Shown one piece after another: positions 1-5,607 of a stretch of DNA of 9,427 bases (position 1 is its first letter; each line of letters opens with the position of its first letter). The position numbers and the translations under genes are program-made. The stretch spans positions 1 through 9,427 of the forward strand of contig JANYEU010000019.1 in assembly GCA_025362915.1 (NCBI GenBank). The letters run 5' to 3'. The notes under the pieces are model-generated. The model was not told the DNA's origin. It saw only the letters and a program-made list of their open reading frames with translations, and did no database searches. Source of the stretch: Chitinophagaceae bacterium. GTDB taxonomy: Bacteria > Bacteroidota > Bacteroidia > Chitinophagales > Chitinophagaceae.

Positions 1-2
1 CC

Positions 3-84
3 AACCGTAGCAAAGGGAATTGTTTATAATGGTTAGGAAATCTTAACTGTAGCAAAGGGAATTGTTTATAGGAGTTAGGAAATC
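3..84. repeat. 42-bp tandem direct repeat, two copies at the window edge
   Basis: Copies lie at 3-42 and 45-84. Positions 7-28 are identical to 49-70, and 32-42 to 74-84; the copies differ at a few bases near 29-31 and at position 6/48. The 42-bp period divides by three, but the plus frames contain stops, so coding is not supported. The first copy touches the left edge, so more units may lie upstream. Variation is limited to a few bases rather than whole spacers, so this is not a CRISPR array. Confidence 0.75.
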
Positions 85-87
85 CCC

Positions 88-123
88 GCTGCAGCACATC
101 AAATCAGGGTGCTACACGGACTC
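88..123. repeat. Dispersed element, copy 1 (recurs at 1350-1385)
   Basis: This 36-nt segment matches 1350-1385 in the same orientation. A shared 11-nt core (CAAATCAGGGT, 100-110 and 1362-1372) is flanked by GCTGC-GCAC on the left and ACACGGA/GCACGGA on the right. The two copies bracket the zeta-toxin-like unit about 1.26 kb apart. Confidence 0.6.
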
Positions 124-140
124 ACTGCTACCGCAAATGG

Positions 141-200
141 CCCAGCTAGCGCACGTGACTCGCTAAAATCTACAAGGGCTAGTGCACGCCTGTGGCGTGT
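141..200. repeat. Dispersed intergenic element, copy A
   Basis: Positions 141-161 are identical to 368-388, 161-175 to 408-422, and the 3' part (CCTGTGGCGTGT, ending at 200) to the segment ending at 448. It is rich in CTAGYGCACG and resembles the short non-coding repeats common between Bacteroidota genes. It is shorter than copy B by an internal 20-bp insertion. Confidence 0.75.
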
Positions 201-330
201 TGAGTTGCAAAATGTAAGATGAGTATAGTAAGCAAGCTTTTTATTGAAGCGAAACATACGCAAAACGCGTGCGGCAGCCATGGTAGATTGTAGCGAATTT
301 TTCTGCCCTTGTTGGTATTCCCCACTCGCC

Positions 331-355
331 GATGTTGGTGTTCTTCACCAACATC
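331..355. repeat. Perfect 10-bp hairpin
   Basis: GATGTTGGTG (331-340) and CACCAACATC (346-355) are exact reverse complements around a 5-nt loop (TTCTT). There is no T-run on either side, so it does not look like an intrinsic terminator. With no nearby gene end, a palindromic intergenic repeat is the most likely explanation. Confidence 0.65.
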
Positions 356-367
356 TATAATCAAAAG

Positions 368-448
368 CCCAGCTAGCGCACGTGACTCACCGCTAGTGCA
401 CGCAACTCGCTAAAATCTACAACGGCTGGCGCACTGCCTGTGGCGTGT
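368..448. repeat. Dispersed intergenic element, copy B, with internal duplication
   Basis: This is the second copy of the element at 141-200 in the same orientation. It carries an extra 20 bp (389-408) that itself resembles the opening of the element (CTAGTGCACG...ACTC), which suggests growth by internal duplication. A weaker relative of its middle (CGCTAAWATCTAC) occurs at 1505-1517, right of the zeta-toxin unit. Confidence 0.75.
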
Positions 449-561
449 GCCTTTGTATTGTTCTTCTCTTATTGGTTGCTCTTTACCTCTTTTATTTCTG
501 CTTATTACTTTCCACTCACGGCTTAGCCCAATGCCAAACCACAAGAAGATAAATAACAATG

Positions 562-569
562 TACATTTG
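562..569 (+). promoter_or_regulatory. Candidate -7 element (TAnnTTTG) of the zeta-toxin unit
   Basis: TACATTTG matches the Bacteroidota sigma-A -7 consensus TAnnTTTG in all fixed positions. It ends only 5 nt before the ATG at 575, so transcription from it would start at or within a base or two of the start codon and give a leaderless or nearly leaderless mRNA. I see no TTTG/TTG at the expected -33 distance (about 538-543), which lowers confidence. Confidence 0.4.
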
Positions 570-574
570 CGGCA

Positions 575-1156
575 ATGGGCAACAAAGATTTGTACATAAT
601 AGCGGGCTGTAATGGAGCAGGAAAAACAACAGCTTCTTTTACCATCTTGGTTGACACATTAGACTGCAAAGAATTTGTAAATGCAGACGAAATTGCAAAA
701 GGGCTATCTCCATTTCAGCCTGAAACAGTAGCATTTGAAGCAGGAAGAATAATGTTGTTGAGAATGGAAGAACTATTAAATAAAAATGAGAATTTTTCTT
801 TTGAGACAACGCTTTCCACAAAATCGTATAAGAACTTTGTTTTAAAAGCGCAACAAAAAGGGTATAAGGTTACGCTTCTTTATTTTTGGCTACAGAATAT
901 TGAATTAGCCAAAGAAAGAGTAAAAACAAGGGTGTTAGAAGGTGGGCACAGCATTCCTGCTGATGTAATTGAAAGGCGGTATGTAAGAGGAATCAAAAAT
1001 CTATTTGACATTTATATAAGCATTGTTGATGCTGTTTTAATCTTTGATAATTCTTTTGGGAAACATCAATTGATTGCACAATCAGACGACAGGAAGCTTG
1101 AAATAATAGACGAGGTTAAGTTTAACAAACTAAAATTATTTTATGACAGCAAGTAA
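575..1156 (+). CDS. Zeta-toxin-like P-loop kinase
   Basis: This 193-residue protein belongs to the zeta-toxin / COG4185 group of P-loop kinases. It starts with a beta strand followed by a clear Walker A motif, GCNGAGKTT (residues 11-19). Next come NADEIAKGLSP (36-46), a usual spot for substrate contacts in the family, and FETTLS (76-81). A lid-like arginine-rich stretch follows (KERVKTRV, then GGHSIP at 123-128 and ERRY at 133-136), then a VDAVLIFDNS strand. Characterised zeta toxins phosphorylate UDP-N-acetylglucosamine and block wall synthesis; many COG4185 members have no tested substrate, so toxicity here is inferred. The ATG at 575 puts the first strand and Walker A at the family-typical distance. 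The stop overlaps the start of the 49-residue ORF at 1143 by 14 nt, implying translational coupling. Repeat elements flank the pair, as expected for accessory DNA. Confidence 0.85.
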   Translation: MGNKDLYIIAGCNGAGKTTASFTILVDTLDCKEFVNADEIAKGLSPFQPETVAFEAGRIMLLRMEELLNKNENFSFETTLSTKSYKNFVLKAQQKGYKVTLLYFWLQNIELAKERVKTRVLEGGHSIPADVIERRYVRGIKNLFDIYISIVDAVLIFDNSFGKHQLIAQSDDRKLEIIDEVKFNKLKLFYDSK

Positions 1157-1292
1157 TCAAAAAGAGATTAATAAGAGAATTATTGAAGGGCTTGAAAAGG
1201 CGTACCAAAAACTAATTGAATTTAAAAAGCAAAAGCAAACCGAGTTGGTAGTTTTGCAAGACAACAAAATTGTTAGAATAAAGCCGGAATAA
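1143..1292 (+). CDS. Small charged protein, candidate antitoxin partner of the zeta-like kinase
   Basis: This 49-residue ORF begins at an ATG inside the last codons of the kinase gene (+1 frame relative to it, 14-nt overlap) and ends in TAA. The N-terminal two thirds is a probable amphipathic helix rich in Lys and Glu (KEINKRIIEGLEKAYQKL around 7-24). It ends in a short strand-like tail, VVLQDNKIVRIKPE, that reads like a beta-hairpin. The overlap, the shared strand and the position next to a zeta-type kinase suggest a cognate small protein. Small helical proteins with a 'V-x-DGKIVRI-P' type tail do accompany COG4185 kinases in other bacteria, but this is recalled rather than checked. The usual epsilon/PezA antitoxins lie upstream of zeta and are larger, so the order here is reversed. 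An antitoxin role is inferred. Confidence 0.6.
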   Translation: MTASNQKEINKRIIEGLEKAYQKLIEFKKQKQTELVVLQDNKIVRIKPE

Positions 1293-1349
1293 GAAGCACG
1301 AATATTCTTATAGTGTTCGTTAAAACCATTCTGGCGCAAGACTTCCGTA

Positions 1350-1385
1350 GCTGCCGCACGCCAAATCAGGGTCTCGCACGGATCC
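1350..1385. repeat. Dispersed element, copy 2 (matches 88-123)
   Basis: Direct-orientation partner of the 88-123 element with the identical core at 1362-1372. It lies between the two 17-bp direct repeats at 1334-1350 and 1391-1407 (GCGYAAGWCTTCCGTAG), which suggests a composite unit of about 75 bp. Confidence 0.6.
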
Positions 1386-1420
1386 CTCTCGCGTAAGTCT
1401 TCCGTAGGATGACTTGTATG

Positions 1421-1526
1421 TACTAGTCGAACCAGTTTGTAACTGGAATACGCTTAAATCCTTTGTGTTCCTTGTGGTAAAATCCCTAGCTAGTCCACTT
1501 CCACCGCTAATATCTACCGACTAGTA
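1421..1526. repeat. 106-bp segment bounded by 9-bp inverted repeats
   Basis: TACTAGTCG (1421-1429) and CGACTAGTA (1518-1526) are exact reverse complements. The 88 bp between them hold the CCAGTT hairpin (1432-1446) and no ORF. The size and inverted ends are MITE-like, but no target-site duplication is evident and the inverted repeats are short, so chance or a degenerate repeat cluster remains possible. Confidence 0.4.
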
Positions 1527-1581
1527 GAGTTGTTGCTATTAGACAGATTAAATTAAGCAAATGGTGAAAGGCAGATATAAG

Positions 1582-1589
1582 GATATTTG
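1582..1589 (+). promoter_or_regulatory. Weak -7 element upstream of the dioxygenase gene
   Basis: GATATTTG matches TAnnTTTG except for the first base. A transcript would start near 1596 and give a leader of about 15 nt to the ATG at 1611. It would exclude the in-frame TTG at 1587 as start. No good -33 element is seen. Confidence 0.3.
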
Positions 1590-1610
1590 TACCCATTAAT
1601 AGCAACTAAT

Positions 1611-2432
1611 ATGAATTTGAATGAATTGAAAACAATTACGGATGGATTTCAATCAACGCAAAAGATGCCCGTATTATTTATAGGACATGGTAACCCGATG
1701 AACGCCATTTATGACAATAGTTTTACACAGACATTATCCAAATTGGGCAAAAGCTTGGAGAAGCCAAATGCGATATTGGTTATTTCTGCGCATTGGCAAA
1801 CGAATGGAACGTATGTAAGCACCAATCCTTGGCCGCAAACTATTTATGATTTTGGAGGATTTGACAAGAAGTTATACGAAGTGAAATATGAACCAAAGGG
1901 GCATCCGGAATTGGCTAAGGAATTGATAAACACTGTGACTTCTATTGCCGTGAAGGAGGATATAGCTATGGGATTGGATCATGGGGCTTGGACGGTGCTA
2001 AGGCACATTTATCCTGTAGCGGATGTGCCAGTGTTTGAAATGAGTATCGACTATCGAAAGTCACCTGCATTCCATTATAATCTTGGGCAGGAATTGGGCA
2101 AGCTGAGGGATAAGGGTGTGCTTATTATTGGCAGTGGCAACATTGTGCATAACCTACGGTTGTTAGACTGGAACAATGCTTATGGTAAACCTTTTGATTG
2201 GGCATTGGAGTTTGATTTATTTGTGAAAACCAATATTGACAATAGGAACTTTCAGCCTTTGATTGAGTATCAACAATTGGGAAAGGTTGCACAATTGGCT
2301 GTTCCTACCAACGATCATTACTTGCCTATGATGTACACCTTGGGATTGGCGAACAAGCATGAGCCTATCAAATACATTTATGAGGGATATGAGTTTGGTA
2401 GTTTGAGTATGCGGTGCTTTCAGATAGGATAG
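1611..2432 (+). CDS. ygiD: LigB-family extradiol dioxygenase, 4,5-DOPA dioxygenase type
   Basis: This 273-residue protein is a class III (LigB) extradiol ring-cleavage dioxygenase of the YgiD/DODA group, which opens catechols such as L-DOPA between C4 and C5. Visible signatures are FIGHGNPMNAI (His26), ISAHWQTNGT (His61), DHGAWTVL (His124, the position of the catalytic base), GSGNIVHN (His180) and PTNDHYLPM (His236). In the family His26, His61 and His236 correspond to the metal ligands; YgiD binds Zn or Fe. Length and order fit the family, and no signal peptide is seen, so it is cytosolic. The in-frame TTG at 1587 would add eight residues, but the ATG at 1611 gives the usual N-terminus and fits the weak promoter at 1582-1589. 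It converges on the elaA-like gene, with a palindrome between them. The true substrate in this organism is unknown. Confidence 0.93.
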   Translation: MNLNELKTITDGFQSTQKMPVLFIGHGNPMNAIYDNSFTQTLSKLGKSLEKPNAILVISAHWQTNGTYVSTNPWPQTIYDFGGFDKKLYEVKYEPKGHPELAKELINTVTSIAVKEDIAMGLDHGAWTVLRHIYPVADVPVFEMSIDYRKSPAFHYNLGQELGKLRDKGVLIIGSGNIVHNLRLLDWNNAYGKPFDWALEFDLFVKTNIDNRNFQPLIEYQQLGKVAQLAVPTNDHYLPMMYTLGLANKHEPIKYIYEGYEFGSLSMRCFQIG

Positions 2433-2441
2433 ACCTTTGCG

Positions 2442-2510
2442 TTGACCGTATTACCGTTTACCGTCAACCGAAGTACTGTAGCTGTTAACGGTAATTCGGT
2501 TAACGGTCAA
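2442..2510. repeat. ACCG-heptad palindrome, copy 1 (imperfect)
   Basis: The outer arms TTGACCGT (2442-2449) and ACGGTCAA (2503-2510) pair perfectly. ATTACCGTT (2450-2458) then pairs with AACGGTAAT (2487-2495), leaving a 7-nt bulge on the right. The left arm has four ACCG tetramers starting at 2445, 2453, 2460 and 2467, spaced 8, 7 and 7 nt. It fills the gap between two convergent genes and runs into the last codons of the elaA-like gene, providing its TAA (2500-2502). A bidirectional transcription end is possible, but there is no T-run. Confidence 0.8.
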
Positions 2511-2964
2511 ACTGCTTTATCATTTCTATATGTTCAATGTCATCTTCCAAATACATCTCACTAGATTGTTTAAACCCAAGACTTTCATAGAACTTTTGTA
2601 GGTATAGCTGCGCGCCAATCTTAATATAATCCTTGCCGAATAGTTGGTAGCATAGCTGGATCGATTCTTCCATCAATTCCTTTCCTATACCTGCTCCACG
2701 ATAGTTTGGTGAAGTAACCACCCTTCCAATGCTCATCAGTTTGTAGGCAGTGTCCTTATCAAGCAAACGGGTATAGGCTACCAAATCATCACCATTATAT
2801 CCCATTAGGTGATGGGCAATCTGGTCTTTATTATCCGCATCAAGAAACACACAGTTCTGTTCCACCACAAATACTTCACTTCTTAAACGAAGTATTGCAT
2901 ATAACTCAAAAGGTGTGAGTTCAGGAAAGGGTTTATAAAGCCAAGTAAGTTTGAGCGTGTTCAT
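2500..2964 (-). CDS. elaA: GNAT acetyltransferase, ElaA family
   Basis: This 154-residue protein has the layout of the ElaA branch of GNAT acyltransferases. The hallmark LRLRSEVFVVEQNC (25-38) comes first, followed by an acidic D-x-D stretch and AHHL. The acetyl-CoA loop is motif A, IGRVVTSPNYRGAGIGKEL (79-97), with RGAGIG as pyrophosphate contact. The C-terminus is GFKQSSEMYLEDDIEHIEM, also typical of ElaA. The family transfers an acyl group from acyl-CoA to an amine, but the physiological substrate of ElaA is not established. The ATG at 2962-2964 is the only sensible start. The gene is last in a minus-strand run, 76 nt after the glycosyltransferase. Palindromes lie on both sides, and the final residues FDR plus the stop are encoded by the repeat TTGACCGTTAA, so the original C-terminus may have been altered by repeat insertion. 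Confidence 0.9.
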   Translation of the reverse strand: MNTLKLTWLYKPFPELTPFELYAILRLRSEVFVVEQNCVFLDADNKDQIAHHLMGYNGDDLVAYTRLLDKDTAYKLMSIGRVVTSPNYRGAGIGKELMEESIQLCYQLFGKDYIKIGAQLYLQKFYESLGFKQSSEMYLEDDIEHIEMIKQFDR

Positions 2965-2976
2965 GATTGTTGTTTT

Positions 2977-3045
2977 GTTGACCGCTTACCGTTAACCGTT
3001 TACCGAAACGGCACTTCGGTAAACGGTTAACGGTAAGCGGTTAAC
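2977..3045. repeat. ACCG-heptad palindrome, copy 2 (27-bp perfect stem)
   Basis: Positions 2981-3007 and 3015-3041 are exact reverse complements (27 bp) around a 7-nt loop (ACGGCAC). After one mismatch (2980/3042, G-T in RNA) three more pairs form. The left arm is four ACCG heptads starting at 2981, 2988, 2995 and 3002. The right arm reaches the stop codon of the glycosyltransferase (TAA at 3043-3041, minus strand), and the element ends 12 nt before the elaA ATG. No T-run follows on either strand, so this is not a classic terminator. In an mRNA across both genes it would form a very stable hairpin close to the elaA start, which could reduce its translation or protect the upstream message. It belongs to the same family as 2442-2510. 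Confidence 0.9.
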
Positions 3046-4720
3046 GATACAGCACCTTCACCACATAGTGCTGTTTCAATTCGCTTTCCCTTGTTCTATA
3101 ATTGATGAAAGTACCTGTTAACTCACTCGCATGAAAGAAGTTGAAAGCCTTAGGAATGTTTGTACTGAATCCACTATTCTTTAACGAGTCCAATCCTTGC
3201 TTATTGGTATAAACTATTACAGGAGCAAGTTTTGCCTTCGCCTTCAATGTATCTATATTACCAAAGAAAATAGGCTTATGGGTATAGAAAGTAAACGAAT
3301 AAGAGTTCTCGTTAAACATAGTTGCCTCACCTACATCCGCAAACCTATCATTTACATAAGCAGCGGCTTTACTACCTGATTGATACTGCATCAACGATGG
3401 ATAAATGCAAGTATTCAAGAAGAGAAATACGCCAATCACTGCCACAAAACTCTTACCTACGGCGCCCGTTAGTGGGTCTTTATTGAACAATAACAAGCAC
3501 CCAGTTGCAGTAATAGCAATGATGGCAATTGCCAAAGAATATTGTTCTGGCCTGTAGAAGAACAGGAGTAACCCCATCACTAAAAACATGGCAACAATCA
3601 ATACATACTGTATCCATCTTACAACCGTAAGCACCGATGATTTGGTGATATGCAATACGTATTGCGCTGTAAATACACAGAAAAAAGGAAGTATTACATT
3701 GATATAATGCGGTAACTGAAACTTGGACATGGAGAAGACAAAGAACATCAACATGCCCCCACCAAAGGTGATATACTCATGCAAATGACTGTTGGTCTTG
3801 ATGCTTTTTAGCTTCCAGCCACATGCCATATAAAACAACAGGCTCCACGGTAGAAAAGCCCACAATGTAGTATGGAGATAAAAGAATTTATCGCCTTCGC
3901 CACGGATAGGACCATTGTTGAAGAAACGACCAAACTGGCTATCCCACCAAAAGAAATGGATGCCAGAAACCCCAGTTCTATCAAATACTATCTTCTCAGG
4001 ATGTAAATCGAACTGAACATATAGGCAATACAATTCGGGCAGTGTAAATAGTAATATCAACACGATTGCTACCAACCATTTGATACTATAAAACTGTTGC
4101 CAGTCTCTTTTTATTATCCATTCTACAATGAACCCTCCTCCTATTGCAATCAATATAAAAGGGCCTTTTGTCATCAGCGCACAGCCAGCATACAGAGATG
4201 CGATAAATACATCCTTCACCCAATTCTTACTGTTGGCAGCCAAATAATAATGACAAACCGCACCTATCAATAGTCCTGTGAGATAAGGTTCTGCCCGCAC
4301 ATCATTGTTTGAAATGAATAAATGGGTGGCGGTTACATACATCAATGTACTCAATTGTGCCACACGTTTACTGTAAGCCTTCTTGGCAAACTGGTAGGTA
4401 TAAGCGCACCCCATGCACCAAAAAAGAAACGCAGGGAGTTTGTAAGCAAATGTATTGATGCCAAATAGTTTGTAGCTGATTGCTGCCATCCAGAAAGGGA
4501 AATGTGGTTTATCCAGCCAATCCTTTCCTTGCACTTTCAGGTTGATAAAATCGCCTGTCTGTGCAATTGTCTTGGCTATACAAGCGTACAATGTTCCATC
4601 AGAATCAAGAATGGTGATGAACAAACCAGTTGCATTAACCAATATCCCTATCCCCAATAATAAATAAAACCATTTGTTCAACCATATTTCCAGAGGATTT
4701 GCTTCTTTCGATCTTAACAT
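3041..4720 (-). CDS. GT-C glycosyltransferase, ArnT/PMT-like (family 39 type)
   Basis: This 559-residue polytopic membrane protein resembles the ArnT / dolichyl-phosphate-mannose mannosyltransferase superfamily, which moves a sugar from a polyprenyl-phosphate donor to a lipid or protein acceptor on the outer side of the cytoplasmic membrane. After a first membrane helix (about 17-37) comes the acidic loop LDSDGTLYACIAKTIAQTGD (38-57). Then KDWLDKPHFPFWM (66-78) follows, both hallmarks of the first periplasmic loop with its catalytic acidic residue(s) (D39/D41). Many hydrophobic helices follow and the last ~110 residues form a soluble periplasmic tail. The ATG at 4718-4720 is preferred over a TTG seven codons upstream. 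The acceptor cannot be told from sequence and no undecaprenyl-sugar genes are nearby. Its TAA lies in the palindrome at 2977-3045. It follows the DUF1223 gene after 100 nt on the same strand. Confidence 0.9.
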   Translation of the reverse strand: MLRSKEANPLEIWLNKWFYLLLGIGILVNATGLFITILDSDGTLYACIAKTIAQTGDFINLKVQGKDWLDKPHFPFWMAAISYKLFGINTFAYKLPAFLFWCMGCAYTYQFAKKAYSKRVAQLSTLMYVTATHLFISNNDVRAEPYLTGLLIGAVCHYYLAANSKNWVKDVFIASLYAGCALMTKGPFILIAIGGGFIVEWIIKRDWQQFYSIKWLVAIVLILLFTLPELYCLYVQFDLHPEKIVFDRTGVSGIHFFWWDSQFGRFFNNGPIRGEGDKFFYLHTTLWAFLPWSLLFYMACGWKLKSIKTNSHLHEYITFGGGMLMFFVFSMSKFQLPHYINVILPFFCVFTAQYVLHITKSSVLTVVRWIQYVLIVAMFLVMGLLLFFYRPEQYSLAIAIIAITATGCLLLFNKDPLTGAVGKSFVAVIGVFLFLNTCIYPSLMQYQSGSKAAAYVNDRFADVGEATMFNENSYSFTFYTHKPIFFGNIDTLKAKAKLAPVIVYTNKQGLDSLKNSGFSTNIPKAFNFFHASELTGTFINYRTRESELKQHYVVKVLYR

Positions 4721-4820
4721 TTTTAGCGGTTGAGTGAACAAATAATACAGCGGGACGAATGTAAGTAAGTTGCATGTAATATGCTATATGTTTTGCAATG
4801 CGTCAATCAGAAACATCGGC

Positions 4821-5537
4821 CTACAAAGGAAATACAGCCACATCATCTATCTGCATGGTTCCTTTCTTTTCGGCAAGCAATACCACCTTAAGGTTTTTTG
4901 CAGGTTCGATCATATCGAAAATGACATTATTATTGGGGGCATCCAATGACTTCATATCCATTACAATATTTTTATGGGTTAGCAACTGACCTTCATTTTC
5001 GCCAGCGTTTACTTGTATAGAGGCTTCGTTTTTAATTAATAAAGCAACAATCTGGTAGCTTTTATCAACTTTATCAGCATCCCATGTTATACTTAGTTTA
5101 TTGTACGTTACTTTTATTATGGGGTTAATGATTAGTGATGTATAATTCGAAGGCTTATCAAGTAGCTTATAGATAGCCTTACTATTACTGCCAACCGCTT
5201 CAAAGCGACCGTTTACAACCGCTTGGGGTGTATATACCGATTGCAAATTAAACGTGTAGGCATAAGCATATTGTCTGGTAGAATACTCATGCTTACTGAA
5301 AACATCCTTCCAACCAAGCCTGTTCCAATAATCAACGTGATAAGAAAGTAGCAGGATATTGGTATCCTTATCGCTGATATTAGTCAACAGTTCTTCTGCC
5401 GGCGGGCAACTGGAACATCCTTCAGATGTAAACAATTCTATTACAATAGGCTTATGCAGTACTGCAATATTTATAGCCGTTTGACATGATACCAAACTGA
5501 ATGAAAGCAGCAAGATGTGAACGAATAAGAATTTCAT
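4821..5537 (-). CDS. DUF1223 thioredoxin-fold lipoprotein
   Basis: This 238-residue protein is a DUF1223 (PF06764) member. A hydrophobic signal (residues 2-15) leads to the lipobox LVSC, giving a predicted lipidated Cys18; it should be membrane-anchored outside the cytoplasm. The mature part starts with a thioredoxin-like strand, VIELFTSEGCSSCPPAE, with a CSSC pair at Cys41 and Cys44. It continues with LLSYHVDYWNRLGWKD (63-78), typical of DUF1223, and a cis-proline-like YTPQAVVNG (102-110). The second half, a beta-rich domain, is less conserved. Family function is unknown; the CxxC suggests thiol redox chemistry, which is inference. The ATG at 5535-5537 gives a proper signal sequence. It lies 70 nt after rlmH and 100 nt before the glycosyltransferase on the same strand, so co-transcription is possible. 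I found no clear promoter in the gap. Confidence 0.88.
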   Translation of the reverse strand: MKFLFVHILLLSFSLVSCQTAINIAVLHKPIVIELFTSEGCSSCPPAEELLTNISDKDTNILLLSYHVDYWNRLGWKDVFSKHEYSTRQYAYAYTFNLQSVYTPQAVVNGRFEAVGSNSKAIYKLLDKPSNYTSLIINPIIKVTYNKLSITWDADKVDKSYQIVALLIKNEASIQVNAGENEGQLLTHKNIVMDMKSLDAPNNNVIFDMIEPAKNLKVVLLAEKKGTMQIDDVAVFPL

Positions 5538-5607
5538 TTTCTATTTTATCCCTTTGTACGATAAAACAATATGTCCCTTACAAAACCTGAATAAGAAGTA
5601 ATTTTTA

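Larger units (their letters stand above)
1..574. other. Gene-free, repeat-rich region left of the zeta-toxin unit
   Basis: No convincing gene is seen. Short minus-strand reading frames exist (99-281, 179-364), but they run through the dispersed repeats and show no recognisable domain. The stretch holds a 42-bp tandem pair (3-84), an element at 88-123 that recurs at 1350-1385, two copies of a larger element (141-200 and 368-448), and a perfect hairpin (331-355). From about 449 to 555 it is plain pyrimidine-rich sequence with nothing I can name. A possible promoter element lies at 562-569. Confidence 0.7.
1293..1610. other. Intergenic repeat-rich region between the zeta unit and the dioxygenase gene
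   Basis: No gene is supported. It contains a near-perfect 17-bp direct repeat (1334-1350 and 1391-1407, two mismatches), the second copy of the 88-123 element (1350-1385), a 6-bp hairpin (CCAGTT-TGT-AACTGG, 1432-1446), a remnant of the ACAAAG-type repeat in reverse orientation (1460-1478), and a 9-bp inverted repeat (1421-1429 / 1518-1526). A weak promoter for the next gene may lie at 1582-1589. Confidence 0.65.

Noticed and set aside
3..84. CRISPR array
   Set aside because: The two units differ at only a few bases and have no true spacers; no cas genes are nearby.
99..364. Two overlapping minus-strand reading frames of about 60 codons
   Set aside because: They translate the dispersed repeats and the 331-355 hairpin, overlap each other in different frames and show no domain.
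1587..1610. TTG start extending the dioxygenase by eight residues
   Set aside because: The ATG at 1611 matches the family's N-terminus, and the TTG overlaps the candidate -7 element.
2977..3045. Intrinsic terminator
   Set aside because: The stem is strong but no T-run follows on either strand, and a related palindrome occurs at 2442-2510.
4721..4741. TTG start extending the glycosyltransferase by seven residues
   Set aside because: An ATG at 4718-4720 is available in frame and leaves the first membrane helix intact.
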